Assembly (NCBI GenBank): GCA_934122115.1
Contig: CAKOVU010000001.1
Coordinates: 219,363-283,362 of the forward strand
DNA length: 64,000 bases
From: UMGS1901 sp934122115
GTDB lineage: Bacteria > Bacillota > Clostridia > TANB77 > CAG-508
Direction of reading: 5' to 3'
How positions within the stretch are numbered: the first letter of the stretch is position 1; each line of letters opens with the position of its first letter. The notes under the pieces are model-generated. The model saw only the letters and a program-made list of their open reading frames with translations, did not search any database and was not told where the DNA came from. Position numbers and translations under genes: made by a program. Shown here in pieces: positions 34,734 through 44,668 of the stretch.

Positions 34734-35642
34734 ATGGCTACTACAAACCCAATGCAAAGAAAGGCAAAAAATTCATTCTTATTAGGAGTTTTATTAACTA
34801 TGCTTGTAATGGGAGTGATTGTTGGACTATTATTTTTAAAAATAATGAATATGCAAAAAGCAGAAAATGAAAGGCTTGCAAACCAAAAGCAAGTATATGT
34901 ATTATCACAAGATGTAAAATCTGGAGATAAGGTAGATAGTGCAAATTTAACAACTATAACAGTTGATAATGCAGCAGTACCTTCTAATGCTATAACACCA
35001 GGAAGCTTAACTGAATACACTGTTGCAAAAATAGATTTGAAAAAAGGAACAACAATTACAGCAGGAATGATCACTGAATCTAGTGAGGAAACAACTGCTG
35101 ATTTAAGAATGCAAGAATATAATATGATAAAATTATCAACACAACTTGCAACAAATGATTACATAGATATTAGATTAAGAATGCCTTCAGGATTAGACTA
35201 CATAGTAGTTTCTAAAAAATCTGTAAAAATTCCTGTAATAGGTGGAGAAGAATCATCAAATACAATATGGGTAAAATTATCAGAAGCAGAAACATTAGCA
35301 ATGAGTAATGCAATAGTTGAAGCATACACAATGAATGGAGCAATACTTTATACAACAACATATACAGAGCCAGGAATGCAAGATGCAGCAACACCAACAT
35401 ATGTACCAAGTGCTAATGTACAAAATTTAATGAATCAAAACCCAAATATATTACAAGAAGCAAAAAATGCTTTATTTACAAGATATAATAGCACTTCATC
35501 AATAAGAACTAATAATATAAACGGAGAACTTTCACAATATCAAGAAGAAGCACAAGGCAACATTAGTAATGGAGTATCATCAGAAGTAACATCAGCACAA
35601 GAACAAAGAAAATCTTATTTAGATGCTTTAGCTGGAAACTAA
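34734..35642 (+). CDS. CpaB/SAF-domain protein of the Tad-like system
   Basis: A 302-aa membrane-anchored protein: one helix (about 15-40), a SAF-like domain (about 55-115, VLSQDVKSGDKVDSANL, AKIDLKKGTTITAGMI), then a CpaB-like part (about 120-205) and a Gln/Asn-rich tail. In Tad systems CpaB/RcpC sits at the membrane or outer ring; in a Gram-positive it probably spans membrane and wall. First gene of a long operon. A strong AGAGGAGG precedes the ATG. Confidence 0.75.
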   Translation: MATTNPMQRKAKNSFLLGVLLTMLVMGVIVGLLFLKIMNMQKAENERLANQKQVYVLSQDVKSGDKVDSANLTTITVDNAAVPSNAITPGSLTEYTVAKIDLKKGTTITAGMITESSEETTADLRMQEYNMIKLSTQLATNDYIDIRLRMPSGLDYIVVSKKSVKIPVIGGEESSNTIWVKLSEAETLAMSNAIVEAYTMNGAILYTTTYTEPGMQDAATPTYVPSANVQNLMNQNPNILQEAKNALFTRYNSTSSIRTNNINGELSQYQEEAQGNISNGVSSEVTSAQEQRKSYLDALAGN

Positions 35643-35663
35643 TATAAAGGAAGGATAAATAAA

Positions 35664-36350
35664 ATGGAAAAAATAGGATTTATAGGGGCGTATGATAAAG
35701 AAAATCTTATAATGTGTGTAGCAAAAATTCTTACAGAATTAGGCAAAAAAGTAATGGTTATAGATTCTACAGTTACACAAAAAATGAAGTATATAATACC
35801 TACTATAGATCCTACTACTTCTTATATAACACAACATGAAGAAATAGATTTTGCAATAGGAATTAAATCTTTTACTGAAATCAATAATTACTTGGGGATA
35901 ACTAATTTTGAATCAAGTGATTATGATTATCTATTAATGAATATAGATGATTCAACAGAAATAGAAGAATTTAAAATGGATGAAGCAAAGAAAAACTATT
36001 TTGTTACATCATTTGATTTATATTCACTAAAAAGAGGATTAGAAATATTGGATGGAATAAAAAATCCAATAGATTTAAAGAAAGTGTATTATGCTAATAA
36101 TGTTAGAAAAGAAGATGATGAGTATTTAAATTACTTATCCTTAGGTAAAAAAATAAACTGGGAAGACGAAAAAATTTATTTCCCAGTAGATTTAGAAGAT
36201 GAAGATGTAATGCTAGAAAATCAAAGGATAGCAAAAATAAGATTAAAAGGATTAAGCAATTTATATAAAGAGGCTTTAGCATATATTGCAGAGGAAATTG
36301 CAGGCAGTGAAGAAAAGCAAAACATAAAAAAAGTAATAAAGCAATTATAA
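35664..36350 (+). CDS. ParA/MinD-like protein without a P-loop, Tad-like operon
   Basis: A 228-aa soluble protein. It begins like a MinD/ParA fold (KIGFIGAYDKENLIMCVAKILTELGKKVMVID) but the P-loop Gly/Lys residues are missing, so ATP binding is doubtful. It is followed at 12 bp by a second such protein. By position they resemble TadZ/CpaE localisation factors; a divided or duplicated TadZ is inferred. Confidence 0.6.
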   Translation: MEKIGFIGAYDKENLIMCVAKILTELGKKVMVIDSTVTQKMKYIIPTIDPTTSYITQHEEIDFAIGIKSFTEINNYLGITNFESSDYDYLLMNIDDSTEIEEFKMDEAKKNYFVTSFDLYSLKRGLEILDGIKNPIDLKKVYYANNVRKEDDEYLNYLSLGKKINWEDEKIYFPVDLEDEDVMLENQRIAKIRLKGLSNLYKEALAYIAEEIAGSEEKQNIKKVIKQL

Positions 36351-36362
36351 AAGGAGAACGAT

Positions 36363-37217
36363 ATGGCAGTAATATCTTTTTGGGGAAACAGCGAAAAAGA
36401 AACTGGACAAACAATTGCTACCATGGCTATATCTACCATGATGGCTTTTGAACATAATTATAAAATATTAACAATTTCTACTGGCTTTAAAGATAGAACC
36501 ATGGATGAAAGTTTTTGGCCGGCAAATAGAGCAACAGGATTACAAAGAATATTAGGAACACAAAGCGAAAACTTTGTTAATATGGAATCTGGTATAGAAG
36601 GATTAGGCAGAGTAGTAGAAAGCAATAGGTTAAGAAAAGGGCTAATACCGAACTATGCAAAAGTAGTATTTACCAATAGATTGGACGTGCTAGTATCACC
36701 TAGAACCGAAAATCCAAAAGAATATATAGAAATTGCAAAAACATATCCTAGCATTATTGAAACAGCAGCAAATGATTATAATATGGTTTTTGTAGATATT
36801 GATAAGAGGCTTCCAACAGAAATTCAAAGAGCAATATTAACTAAGTCAGATGTTATAATAATAACTGCTAAACAAGGGCAACAAGGAATAAACAAATTAA
36901 ATGAATTAACCAAAAAGAATGAAATGTTTCAAGGAGACAATATATTAAAATTGATAGGCAAATATGATGCAAGCTCTAAGTATAATGTAAAAAATATATC
37001 AAGAGAATTGCGAGAAAGAAAATTAATCTTATCTGTGCCTTATAATACAATATTCTTTGAAACAACAATGGAAGGAAAAGTACCAGATTACTTTTTAAAA
37101 TTTAGAGGCTTAACAGTAGTAGATAAAAACGATTCTAATATGTTTTTCTTATCAGAGCTAAAAAGAGATTGTGAAATAATATTAGAAAAAATACGTGAAG
37201 TAGAATTAAAGAGATAA
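36363..37217 (+). CDS. TadZ/CpaE-like MinD-family protein
   Basis: A 284-aa soluble protein with a MinD/ParA-like layout: VISFWGNSEKETGQTIATMA at the N-terminus holds a degenerate Walker A (no Lys in the usual place), NMVFVDIDKRLP corresponds to Walker A', and IITAKQGQQGINKL to the switch region. TadZ proteins place the pilus machine at the pole or a focus. It lies 19 bp before the ATPase gene. Confidence 0.65.
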   Translation: MAVISFWGNSEKETGQTIATMAISTMMAFEHNYKILTISTGFKDRTMDESFWPANRATGLQRILGTQSENFVNMESGIEGLGRVVESNRLRKGLIPNYAKVVFTNRLDVLVSPRTENPKEYIEIAKTYPSIIETAANDYNMVFVDIDKRLPTEIQRAILTKSDVIIITAKQGQQGINKLNELTKKNEMFQGDNILKLIGKYDASSKYNVKNISRELRERKLILSVPYNTIFFETTMEGKVPDYFLKFRGLTVVDKNDSNMFFLSELKRDCEIILEKIREVELKR

Positions 37218-37236
37218 CAAAGGAAAGGAGCTAGAC

Positions 37237-39150
37237 ATGAATATTACAAATATTGTTTTAATGGTTATTGTAGTAGGATTAGCTTTTTCTTTAATATATA
37301 GATTTATTAAGAAAAGAAGAAATGAAGAAAAAGAGGATACTATTAAAGTAGACGATAAAACTTATACTTTAGAAAGAATGACGGAATATATCAAAAAGAG
37401 ATTGGATGAAATAACAAAGATAAACTTATATGATATAGGCCTTTCTGAAGAGGAATTAAAAAGAAGAAAAAATAAAAAGTATGAGTTGAAAAAAGCTTTA
37501 AAAGGATGTACATATGGAGATGTTAACGATAAAAAATATATAAAAGAGCTTATATATGACCTTTTATATAATGAATATGGTGTTGATGAGATAACTGTAT
37601 CAAAAGCAATTCCATTTGATATTCCTTCATTATTAACTCCACAAGATAAATTTGATATTATCATATACATGTACAAAATGGAGTTTGGATATGAAGCTTT
37701 AACAGAAATGATAAAAAAATATGATCTAGCAGAGCTAAAATATGTAGAAGGAGAATCAAAACCTTCATATGTAATAACTTCAGAAGAAATATCTGAAATA
37801 TATGAAAAAGAAAATTTTGTATTATCATTTCCAGATAAATTGAACGTAGTAGTGCAGAGAATTTATCAACAATACAAAGGATACAGCAGCATCGATGAAA
37901 TAAGAGATATGAACATAGATGGTATTTCTGGTGGTGTATCTGGATTGCCAGAGAGCTTTTTAAGCCAGGTTGCTCAAACAGATAGCGATTATTTAGGACA
38001 AATATCAGAACACAAAGTTCCACGTGCTTGTGATAGCATTTGGATAATGTTCCAAGGTAAATCAATTCGTTTGGCATTCTTATCATTTGGCTCTGAAGCT
38101 GAATTAAAAAGGGTTTGCCAGAATATTTACAAATTCAATAATCCAGGTCAGTTATCAGATACAAATGGTTATAAGATAAACGAAATGAAAGATGGTTCTC
38201 GTGTTGTTGTTGTAAGACCAAGTATGTCTGAAACATGGGCATTCTTTGTAAGAAAATTCGATGTTAAGAGAGCTACACTAGAGCAAATAGTTAGATTCCC
38301 TGGAAAAGACGAAACAATAGATTTATTAAAATACCTTGTAAAAGGTGCAAGAATTATATCACTTACAGGTGAGCAGGGTTGTGGTAAAACAACAATGCTT
38401 ATGGCTATGATAGAAAACATATATGATACAATGAACCTTCGTATCACAGAAACAGCATTCGAGCTTCACTTAAGAAAAATATATCCAACAAGAAATATTT
38501 TATCAATGCGTGAAACAGAAACAATATCTGGACAACAATGTTTGGACGTTCAGAAGAAAACAGATGGTACTGTTAATATAATCGGAGAGGTTGCAACAGA
38601 CCCAGTAGCATCTTGGATGATTCAATCAGCACAGGTTGCATCTAAATTTACATTATTTACTCACCATGCTAAAACTTTCCCAGATTTAGTAACAGCACTT
38701 CGTAACTCAATGCTTAGAGCTGGAGTGTTCAATGATGAAAGAACAGCTGAAGAGCAAGTTGTTTCAGTATTAAATTTTGATGTTCACTTAGTAAAAGACT
38801 TTAGAGGAAGAAGATACATAGAAAGAATAACAGAATGTATACCAGTACAAGAGAAAAATGAATACACATATGATTATAGAAAACAAAAAACTTTAGAAGG
38901 AAAAATAGAAAAATTTATGGATAATGCAACAATGTATTTTTCTAAGAGTACTAATAGAGAATTGTATCAATACAGAAATATACTAGAATATCATGATGGA
39001 ACATATGTGCTAACAAATCCAATAACAGAAACAAACATTACAGAAATGCTAAACAACATGGATGATACAGATGCAGAAGAATTTAAAAAGTTTGTATATG
39101 AAAAATGGGGAATAAAAGCTCGTAGAGCATCTGATGATGTTATAGAATAG
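37237..39150 (+). CDS. CpaF/TadA-type secretion ATPase
   Basis: A 637-aa protein, larger than typical TadA (about 450) because of an N-terminal membrane helix (about 3-23) and extra domain (to about 210). The motor has Walker A GEQGCGKTTMLMAM (about 379-392), an Asp/Glu box (ETAFELHL), a Walker B-like NIIGEVATDPVASW and a His box FTLFTHHAKT. It powers assembly of pilus or pseudopilus subunits. The membrane anchor on a Tad ATPase is unusual. Confidence 0.82.
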   Translation: MNITNIVLMVIVVGLAFSLIYRFIKKRRNEEKEDTIKVDDKTYTLERMTEYIKKRLDEITKINLYDIGLSEEELKRRKNKKYELKKALKGCTYGDVNDKKYIKELIYDLLYNEYGVDEITVSKAIPFDIPSLLTPQDKFDIIIYMYKMEFGYEALTEMIKKYDLAELKYVEGESKPSYVITSEEISEIYEKENFVLSFPDKLNVVVQRIYQQYKGYSSIDEIRDMNIDGISGGVSGLPESFLSQVAQTDSDYLGQISEHKVPRACDSIWIMFQGKSIRLAFLSFGSEAELKRVCQNIYKFNNPGQLSDTNGYKINEMKDGSRVVVVRPSMSETWAFFVRKFDVKRATLEQIVRFPGKDETIDLLKYLVKGARIISLTGEQGCGKTTMLMAMIENIYDTMNLRITETAFELHLRKIYPTRNILSMRETETISGQQCLDVQKKTDGTVNIIGEVATDPVASWMIQSAQVASKFTLFTHHAKTFPDLVTALRNSMLRAGVFNDERTAEEQVVSVLNFDVHLVKDFRGRRYIERITECIPVQEKNEYTYDYRKQKTLEGKIEKFMDNATMYFSKSTNRELYQYRNILEYHDGTYVLTNPITETNITEMLNNMDDTDAEEFKKFVYEKWGIKARRASDDVIE

Positions 39151-39164
39151 AAGGAGGTGCAATT

Positions 39165-41243
39165 ATGCCATCGAGTAAAATAATATTATACATGCTTATA
39201 GCAGTAGGAGTATTATTAGGATTTATAGTAGTAGCGTATATGGTATTAAGAAAAAAACTACAGCAATCAGATGTAATGCAGATGCAAAAGCTTCGTGCAG
39301 GTACTCAAGAGAAAACTTTTTCACTAGAAATACTATATCAGAAATTATATACAAAATACATAAAAACCCCCTTCTTAAAAAGATATCTATTTAAAATAAG
39401 AAGAAGATTGGAAATTATTAACGTAGATGATGAATATTTAACAAGAAAGCAAACTTCGCAAATATTAACAAAAGCTTTATTAATAATTATTCCACTTACA
39501 TTATTCATAATTTTAATAGCGAAAAGTAATGCTTTATTACTATCTATATTATTAATATTTGAACTATTTATAATAGATACTTTAGTAGATGGTATGGTTG
39601 ATAAAATGGATAACAGATTGCTTCAACAGCAGATAGATTTCTTTGCAGAAATAAGACATGCTTACCACGAATACAACATGGTTGAAGAAGCAATTTATCA
39701 AGTAGCTCAGGATGATGAAAACGTTGAGATGGCAAGGCAGGCAGAAAAGATATATGAGATATTAATATCAAATGACCCTGAGAGTGAACTTGAAAAATAT
39801 TATGATGTTGCACCAAACAGCTATTTAAAAGAATTTGCTGGAATATCATATTTAACAAAGGAATTTGGCGATAGAAAAGTAGATAAAACTTCTTTATATT
39901 TGAAGAATTTAAATAATATAAGCCAAGAAATGCAATTGGAAATATTAAAAAGAGATAAATTGGATTATGTGTTCCAAAGTTTGTCTGTAATATCTATACT
40001 TCCATTACTAGCATTAGAGCCAATAAAAAATTGGGCAGTATCACAATTTTCATTTACATCATCATTCTATTTGGGAAAACAAGGAATGATAGTGCAAATA
40101 TTAATAGTAATACTTACATTCTTGTGCTATACGTTAACAAGAAAATTGAAAGATAATGGCTCAACAACAATTGATACAAGGCCAACAAACCCATGGCAAG
40201 AGAAATTATATAAATTGCCAATAATAAAGCAATTGGTAGATTGCTTTATACCAAAAGATGGAACAAAAGAAAGAAGAAGATTAACAAATTTAATAAAAGA
40301 TTCTGCAACAAAAGATAAGATACAATGGATATATGTATCAAGAATATTGTTAACCATTGTAGCATTTGCTGGCTCTTTAATTGTATTTACTCAGTTACAT
40401 AGAATTGAAATAGATTATATATACACACAACCAACTTCAACTTATAATATAGTTGGAGAAATGTCTGATAAAAACTTAAAAAGTGCTCAGCAATTAACAG
40501 AAAGTGATAACAAGTTTTTAAATAAATTTAGAGGAAAAACTGCTACAACTTTAGAAGATATAGAAAAAGCTATGTCTAGGTCTGAAGACTATGCCACAAG
40601 CACAGATGATGAAATTGAAGTGGCAGCAAAAAGAGTATTAGAAAAATTAAGAAAAATCAATAGTGAGTATCTAAGTTGGTTTGAAATGCTACTTGCAATG
40701 GTATTTGCTTTAGTGGGTTATAACTTACCAATATGGCTATTATATTTCCAAGCAAGAATGAGAAAGATGGAAATGGAAGACGAAGTAATGCAATTCCAAA
40801 CAATCATTTTAATGCTTATGAGAATTGAAAGAGTTAATGTAGAAATGATTCTTGAATGGCTAGAAAGATATTCAAATATATTCAAAGAACCACTTGCTAA
40901 ATGTATAAACAATTATGAAAGCGGTTCATGGGAAGCTCTTGAGCAATTAAAAGATGATGTAAATTATAAAGACTTTATTAGAATAGTAGAAAGTCTTCAA
41001 GCAGCAGTAGAGAAAATACCAATTGCAGATGCTTTTGATGAATTGGATTCTGAAAGAGAGTACTATCAAGCTAAACGTAAAGAATCAAACGAAAGATTAA
41101 TCAGCAAAAAAGGAATGATTGGAAAAGTAATAGGTTTTGCCCCAATGGTTTGCTTATTTGTAGGTTACTTAATAATACCTTTAGTATTAATAGGATTAAC
41201 AAGTATGAATTCATCATTTGCTGGAATGTCTTCATCAATGTAG
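39165..41243 (+). CDS. Fused TadB/TadC-like platform protein
   Basis: A 692-aa membrane protein. Residues about 5-28 form an N-terminal helix. There are two regions with T2SS-F-like character: about 150-330 (QQQIDFFAEIRHAYHEYNMV) and about 535-690 (EVMQFQTIILMLMRIERVNVEMI, ending in a helix pair). TadB and TadC are normally separate genes; the length and the two halves suggest one fused protein. It forms the inner-membrane platform that the ATPase drives. Confidence 0.72.
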   Translation: MPSSKIILYMLIAVGVLLGFIVVAYMVLRKKLQQSDVMQMQKLRAGTQEKTFSLEILYQKLYTKYIKTPFLKRYLFKIRRRLEIINVDDEYLTRKQTSQILTKALLIIIPLTLFIILIAKSNALLLSILLIFELFIIDTLVDGMVDKMDNRLLQQQIDFFAEIRHAYHEYNMVEEAIYQVAQDDENVEMARQAEKIYEILISNDPESELEKYYDVAPNSYLKEFAGISYLTKEFGDRKVDKTSLYLKNLNNISQEMQLEILKRDKLDYVFQSLSVISILPLLALEPIKNWAVSQFSFTSSFYLGKQGMIVQILIVILTFLCYTLTRKLKDNGSTTIDTRPTNPWQEKLYKLPIIKQLVDCFIPKDGTKERRRLTNLIKDSATKDKIQWIYVSRILLTIVAFAGSLIVFTQLHRIEIDYIYTQPTSTYNIVGEMSDKNLKSAQQLTESDNKFLNKFRGKTATTLEDIEKAMSRSEDYATSTDDEIEVAAKRVLEKLRKINSEYLSWFEMLLAMVFALVGYNLPIWLLYFQARMRKMEMEDEVMQFQTIILMLMRIERVNVEMILEWLERYSNIFKEPLAKCINNYESGSWEALEQLKDDVNYKDFIRIVESLQAAVEKIPIADAFDELDSEREYYQAKRKESNERLISKKGMIGKVIGFAPMVCLFVGYLIIPLVLIGLTSMNSSFAGMSSSM

Positions 41244-41273
41244 TACTGATAAAAATTCTGGAGGAAAATATAT

Positions 41274-41900
41274 ATGGAAAACGCAACAAAAGCACTGGAA
41301 ATAGCTGGCGGAGTATTAATTTCATTAATAATAATAGGAACAATAGTATTTTTTTACAACAGAATATCAGAAGTAAAGCAAACAGAACATAATACTCAAG
41401 CGGAAGAGCAAGCAGCAGATTTTAATAAAGATTATGAAGTATATAACAGAAATGACGTTTATGGAAGTGAATTATTATCTTTAGCAAACCAGATGCAAGA
41501 TTATAACACTAGAGAAGTTGAAAAAGGTTATGAAAAGATAGAATTAAGTGCCACTTTTAAGCAAAAATCTAATATATTTATACAATATTATGGCAATAAG
41601 CAAACATATTCTCAAAGTGATTTAGCATCTGGTTATACAAAGCTTGCAAATGAAATAAATAAACTTTCAACTAAAAAGATAACAGACGCTTCTGGTCAAA
41701 CAACAAAAACATATAATGAATGGGTAAAAATATCTAAAACTACCTTGAAATCAACTTTAAAAACTGCAGATTATAATAGTATAATAAATTACCAAGACTT
41801 AATAACTGAGCAAACTAATATTGCTAGAGGAACTTTTAGATGCACAGATGTAAAATATAAAAATTCAAGAATAGTAAAAATGACTTTTTCTGAAAATTAG
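41274..41900 (+). CDS. Small anchored subunit, MENA family member 1
   Basis: A 208-aa protein beginning MENATKALEIAGGVLISLIIIG: a short polar start and one membrane helix (about 7-29), with no prepilin cleavage Gly. After it come a polar region and a motif shared with the next genes (about 45-75, DFNKDYEVYNRNDVYGSELL). The C-terminus ends in VKMTFSEN. Five such genes lie in a row, as expected of minor pseudopilins or a secreted-fibre series. Export role inferred from context. Confidence 0.7.
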   Translation: MENATKALEIAGGVLISLIIIGTIVFFYNRISEVKQTEHNTQAEEQAADFNKDYEVYNRNDVYGSELLSLANQMQDYNTREVEKGYEKIELSATFKQKSNIFIQYYGNKQTYSQSDLASGYTKLANEINKLSTKKITDASGQTTKTYNEWVKISKTTLKSTLKTADYNSIINYQDLITEQTNIARGTFRCTDVKYKNSRIVKMTFSEN

Positions 41901-41917
41901 AATAGGAGGTAGCTAAA

Positions 41918-42379
41918 TTGGAAAATGCGAGCAAAGCTTTAATTATGGCTGCATCAGTACTTATAGCTATTATGGTTTTGTCATTAGGTGTATATTTGTT
42001 TAGCATATTTGGTGGAACAAGCCAAGAAATAACAAATATTATAACAGAAAGTCAAATTTCAGAATTTAATAGTAACTTTACAAAATATGAAGGAAAAACT
42101 GATATAAGGGCACAAGATATAGTAAGTGTTGCGAATTTTGCAATAAAAAGCAACAAACAAAACGAAGATGACCCAAGAAAATATGTTTATGTGGTGCTAA
42201 GAAAAACACCGGGATTTAACAGTAACAGTTTTGAAACAAAAGAAAGCGAATTTATTGATTTTATAAAGCAATATTCGCTAGAACCAGACAATGTAACAGT
42301 AATAAATTTTAAGTGTAGTGATGTTCAAATAAATGAAGAAACTGGTATGGTAAATAAGATTATTTTTGAAAAAATTTAA
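41918..42379 (+). CDS. Small anchored subunit, MENA family member 2
   Basis: A 153-aa protein with a TTG start after AGGAGGT. N-terminus (M)ENASKALIMAAS, one helix (about 6-30), then FNSNFTKYEGKTDIRAQDIV, matching the shared motif. The ending MVNKIIFEKI resembles members 1 and 3. Same layout as members 1, 3, 4 and 5. Confidence 0.7.
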   Translation: MENASKALIMAASVLIAIMVLSLGVYLFSIFGGTSQEITNIITESQISEFNSNFTKYEGKTDIRAQDIVSVANFAIKSNKQNEDDPRKYVYVVLRKTPGFNSNSFETKESEFIDFIKQYSLEPDNVTVINFKCSDVQINEETGMVNKIIFEKI

Positions 42380-42402
42380 CAAACAGATTTTTATAAAAAA
42401 GA

Positions 42403-42431
42403 TTGCATAAAAAAATATAAAATGCTATAAT
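42403..42431 (+). promoter_or_regulatory. Internal promoter in the Tad-like operon
   Basis: TTGCAT (42403-42408), 17 bp, TATAAT (42426-42431), only about 12 bp before the ATG of member 3, giving a very short leader with GAGGA. It would add transcription to the later pilin-like genes. Confidence 0.55.
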
Positions 42432-42442
42432 AAAGAGGAATT

Positions 42443-42880
42443 ATGAAAAAAATTGGGATATTAATTTGTACTCTAGTAATAGTTATAGTTGCAGTAATTG
42501 GTGTTAATATATATAGCTATAATGAAAGATTAAAAGCAGCTGAAAAAAATAATAAAAATTATCAAAGTTATTATAATGTAGAAGTACTTGGAAGTGATGT
42601 GGGGTCACTTATAAATAAAATATTAGATACAAATTCAAAAAACAATATTCAAAAAGATGAAAATGGGAAATATATAGATAATGGAAAAGAAATTGCAATT
42701 TCGGTTACAATAAAGTTTTTAGAATTAGATAAAAACATTTCAATCGAAGCAATTGAAAAGCAAGGAGTAGATAGATTTATTAAAAATTTCGGTGCAGAAA
42801 CATTTAAATGCACAGAAATAGAATATTACCCAAATGCGAAAGGTGTTAAATCAATGCACTTTGAGCAAGTAAAAAAATAA
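42443..42880 (+). CDS. Small anchored subunit, MENA-like member 3
   Basis: A 145-aa protein with a Lys N-terminus (MKKIGILICTLVIVIVAVIG), one helix (about 4-24) and NYQSYYNVEVLGSDVGSLINK, the shared motif. It lacks the MENA start of its neighbours and has a more signal-peptide-like end. The C-terminus is GVKSMHFEQVKK. An internal promoter precedes it. Confidence 0.65.
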   Translation: MKKIGILICTLVIVIVAVIGVNIYSYNERLKAAEKNNKNYQSYYNVEVLGSDVGSLINKILDTNSKNNIQKDENGKYIDNGKEIAISVTIKFLELDKNISIEAIEKQGVDRFIKNFGAETFKCTEIEYYPNAKGVKSMHFEQVKK

Positions 42881-42930
42881 GTTATTAATATTTTTAAAAT
42901 ATAAAATAAAATCTAAGGAGGAACATTTTT

Positions 42931-43341
42931 ATGGAAAACGCAAGTAAAGCACTAATCATAGCAGGAGCTATTTTAGTATCAATTTTAATTATAGGTTTAG
43001 GTATGTATCTTTATACAACCGCAAGTGGTGTATTTGATAGCAACCAATTAAAAGAGCAACAAGCTAGAACTTATAATGATCAATTTGAAAAATATTTTGG
43101 TTCAAAAGTTACAGGTTCAAATGTAAGAGCACTTTATGATGCAGTAAGAAACCACAATATAACAAACCAAAGCGATACATCTTTAACTATAACAATTAAA
43201 CATGGTACAAGTTCAGCTAGTACTGCTGCACAATTAAACACTGATAAAGCTGCAATTCAAGCTGGTAAAGTTTACACAGTTGAAGGAACGACTTATGATT
43301 CAACATCAGGATACATAACAGAAATAACAGTTACAGACTAG
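42931..43341 (+). CDS. Small anchored subunit, MENA family member 4
   Basis: A 136-aa protein: MENASKALIIAGAILVSILI, helix about 7-30, then YNDQFEKYFGSKVTGSNVRA, the best-preserved copy of the shared motif. The rest is Ser/Thr-rich and beta-prone (SLTITIKHGTSSAS, YITEITVTD). An excellent AAGGAGG site and tidy pilin-like composition make it a candidate major subunit. Confidence 0.7.
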   Translation: MENASKALIIAGAILVSILIIGLGMYLYTTASGVFDSNQLKEQQARTYNDQFEKYFGSKVTGSNVRALYDAVRNHNITNQSDTSLTITIKHGTSSASTAAQLNTDKAAIQAGKVYTVEGTTYDSTSGYITEITVTD

Positions 43342-43375
43342 TTAAGTTAATAATAAAGTGAAATAGGAAAGAATT

Positions 43376-44014
43376 ATGGAAAATGCAGTTGAAGCTTTAA
43401 AAATGGCATTTGCAATGCTTGTGCTAGTATTAGCACTTTCAGTATCAATCATGTCCTTTTCAGCGGCTAGGCAAACAGCAGATTTTGTATTACAATCTGC
43501 TGACCCAACTGCAACCTATGAATATAATGCAGAAGGGCAAGAAAATAGAATAGTAGGGTTGGAAACAGTTATTCCAACTTTATATAAATATTCAATAGAA
43601 AATTACTCAATAGTTTTTAAGCAGGCTAGCGCAAATCAAGTAGATACGGCAAATGGAAAATTGTTAGTGCCGTATAACGAAATTAGTCCGCTAACCATAT
43701 ATACAACAAAAACAGTTAGAAGCACTTGGCCAGAAGACTATGTAAATACTACATTAAATCAAGACAAAAACATTAGTGTATTTGATTTAAAAGAAGAGCA
43801 AGAAAGAGGAGAAAGCTGGACAATAAGTAGTGATGCTATCAAAGAAAATCTAAAGAATATTATAGAGGGCAAAGGTCAAAATAACGAATATGCAAACAAT
43901 CCATTAACTAAAAGAAATAATAAATACTTAGAGCTAATAGGAAGAAGCCAGGTAAGAAAATCTGGAAATAATACAGTTTCTAAAATAACAATAACATATG
44001 TATTAATTAATTAA
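43376..44014 (+). CDS. Small anchored subunit, MENA family member 5
   Basis: A 212-aa protein beginning MENAVEALKMAFAMLVLVLA, one helix (about 8-27). The body is longer than members 2-4 and contains TVRSTWPEDYVNTTLNQDKN; the C-terminus (SKITITYVLIN) is a beta strand. Shares the start with members 1, 2 and 4, but the YxxxxGSxV motif is not clear. Confidence 0.65.
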   Translation: MENAVEALKMAFAMLVLVLALSVSIMSFSAARQTADFVLQSADPTATYEYNAEGQENRIVGLETVIPTLYKYSIENYSIVFKQASANQVDTANGKLLVPYNEISPLTIYTTKTVRSTWPEDYVNTTLNQDKNISVFDLKEEQERGESWTISSDAIKENLKNIIEGKGQNNEYANNPLTKRNNKYLELIGRSQVRKSGNNTVSKITITYVLIN

Positions 44015-44056
44015 CAGAAGAAGGACAAGATTAAAAGTTTAGAAAGGAAATAGATT

Positions 44057-44581
44057 ATGGGAGATAGTTTAATGACAATAATTGCGATTTTTTTAGCAGC
44101 TATATTGATGTTTGTGTTCCCACTAATGTCAATGTCTGATAGAACTGATGATATTTCACAATTATTAGTAGAAACAGCTACAACAGAATTTGTAGATAAT
44201 GTAAGAAGTACAGGAAAATTAACATTGGATGATTACGATAAATATGTACAAGAAATATCATCTACAGGAAATACATATGATGTAGAAATGACAGCACAAA
44301 TATTGGATGAGAATCCAGGAATAAAAACAACACAAGCTGAAATAACAAAAATAGGAGAGAATGTATATTACAATTTATATACAACTCAAATAGAAGATAG
44401 ATTAAAATCTAATTCTACATTAAAGCTAAAGGAAGGAGATATTTTCTCAGTTTCTGTAAAAAATACTAATACAACAATATCTCAATCTTTGAAAAACTTT
44501 TTCTACAAAATAGCTGGAAATGATACATATCAAGTTGCTGCACAACATGCGGGAATGGTAACTGTTAATGGAACAAAATAA
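44057..44581 (+). CDS. TadE-like membrane-anchored protein
   Basis: A 174-aa protein with a helix right at the N-terminus (MGDSLMTIIAIFLAAILMFV), then an extracellular part with TTEFVDNVRSTGKLTLDDYD and VEMTAQILDENPG. The latter resembles archaellum/TadE-type pseudopilins of Gram-positive Tad clusters, which start similarly. Followed by a terminator, so it ends the first transcript. Confidence 0.65.
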   Translation: MGDSLMTIIAIFLAAILMFVFPLMSMSDRTDDISQLLVETATTEFVDNVRSTGKLTLDDYDKYVQEISSTGNTYDVEMTAQILDENPGIKTTQAEITKIGENVYYNLYTTQIEDRLKSNSTLKLKEGDIFSVSVKNTNTTISQSLKNFFYKIAGNDTYQVAAQHAGMVTVNGTK

Positions 44582-44595
44582 AGATTATAAAAGCA

Positions 44596-44634
44596 AAGCC
44601 CGACTTAATTAAATAAAATAAGTCGGGTTTGTTT
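44596..44634 (+). terminator. Terminator in the Tad-like cluster
   Basis: AAGCCCGACTTA pairs with TAAGTCGGGTTT around a 10-nt AT loop, followed by GTTTT. Confidence 0.75.
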
Positions 44635-44668
44635 TAAACTAAATTATATTTAGAAAGGTAATTAACAA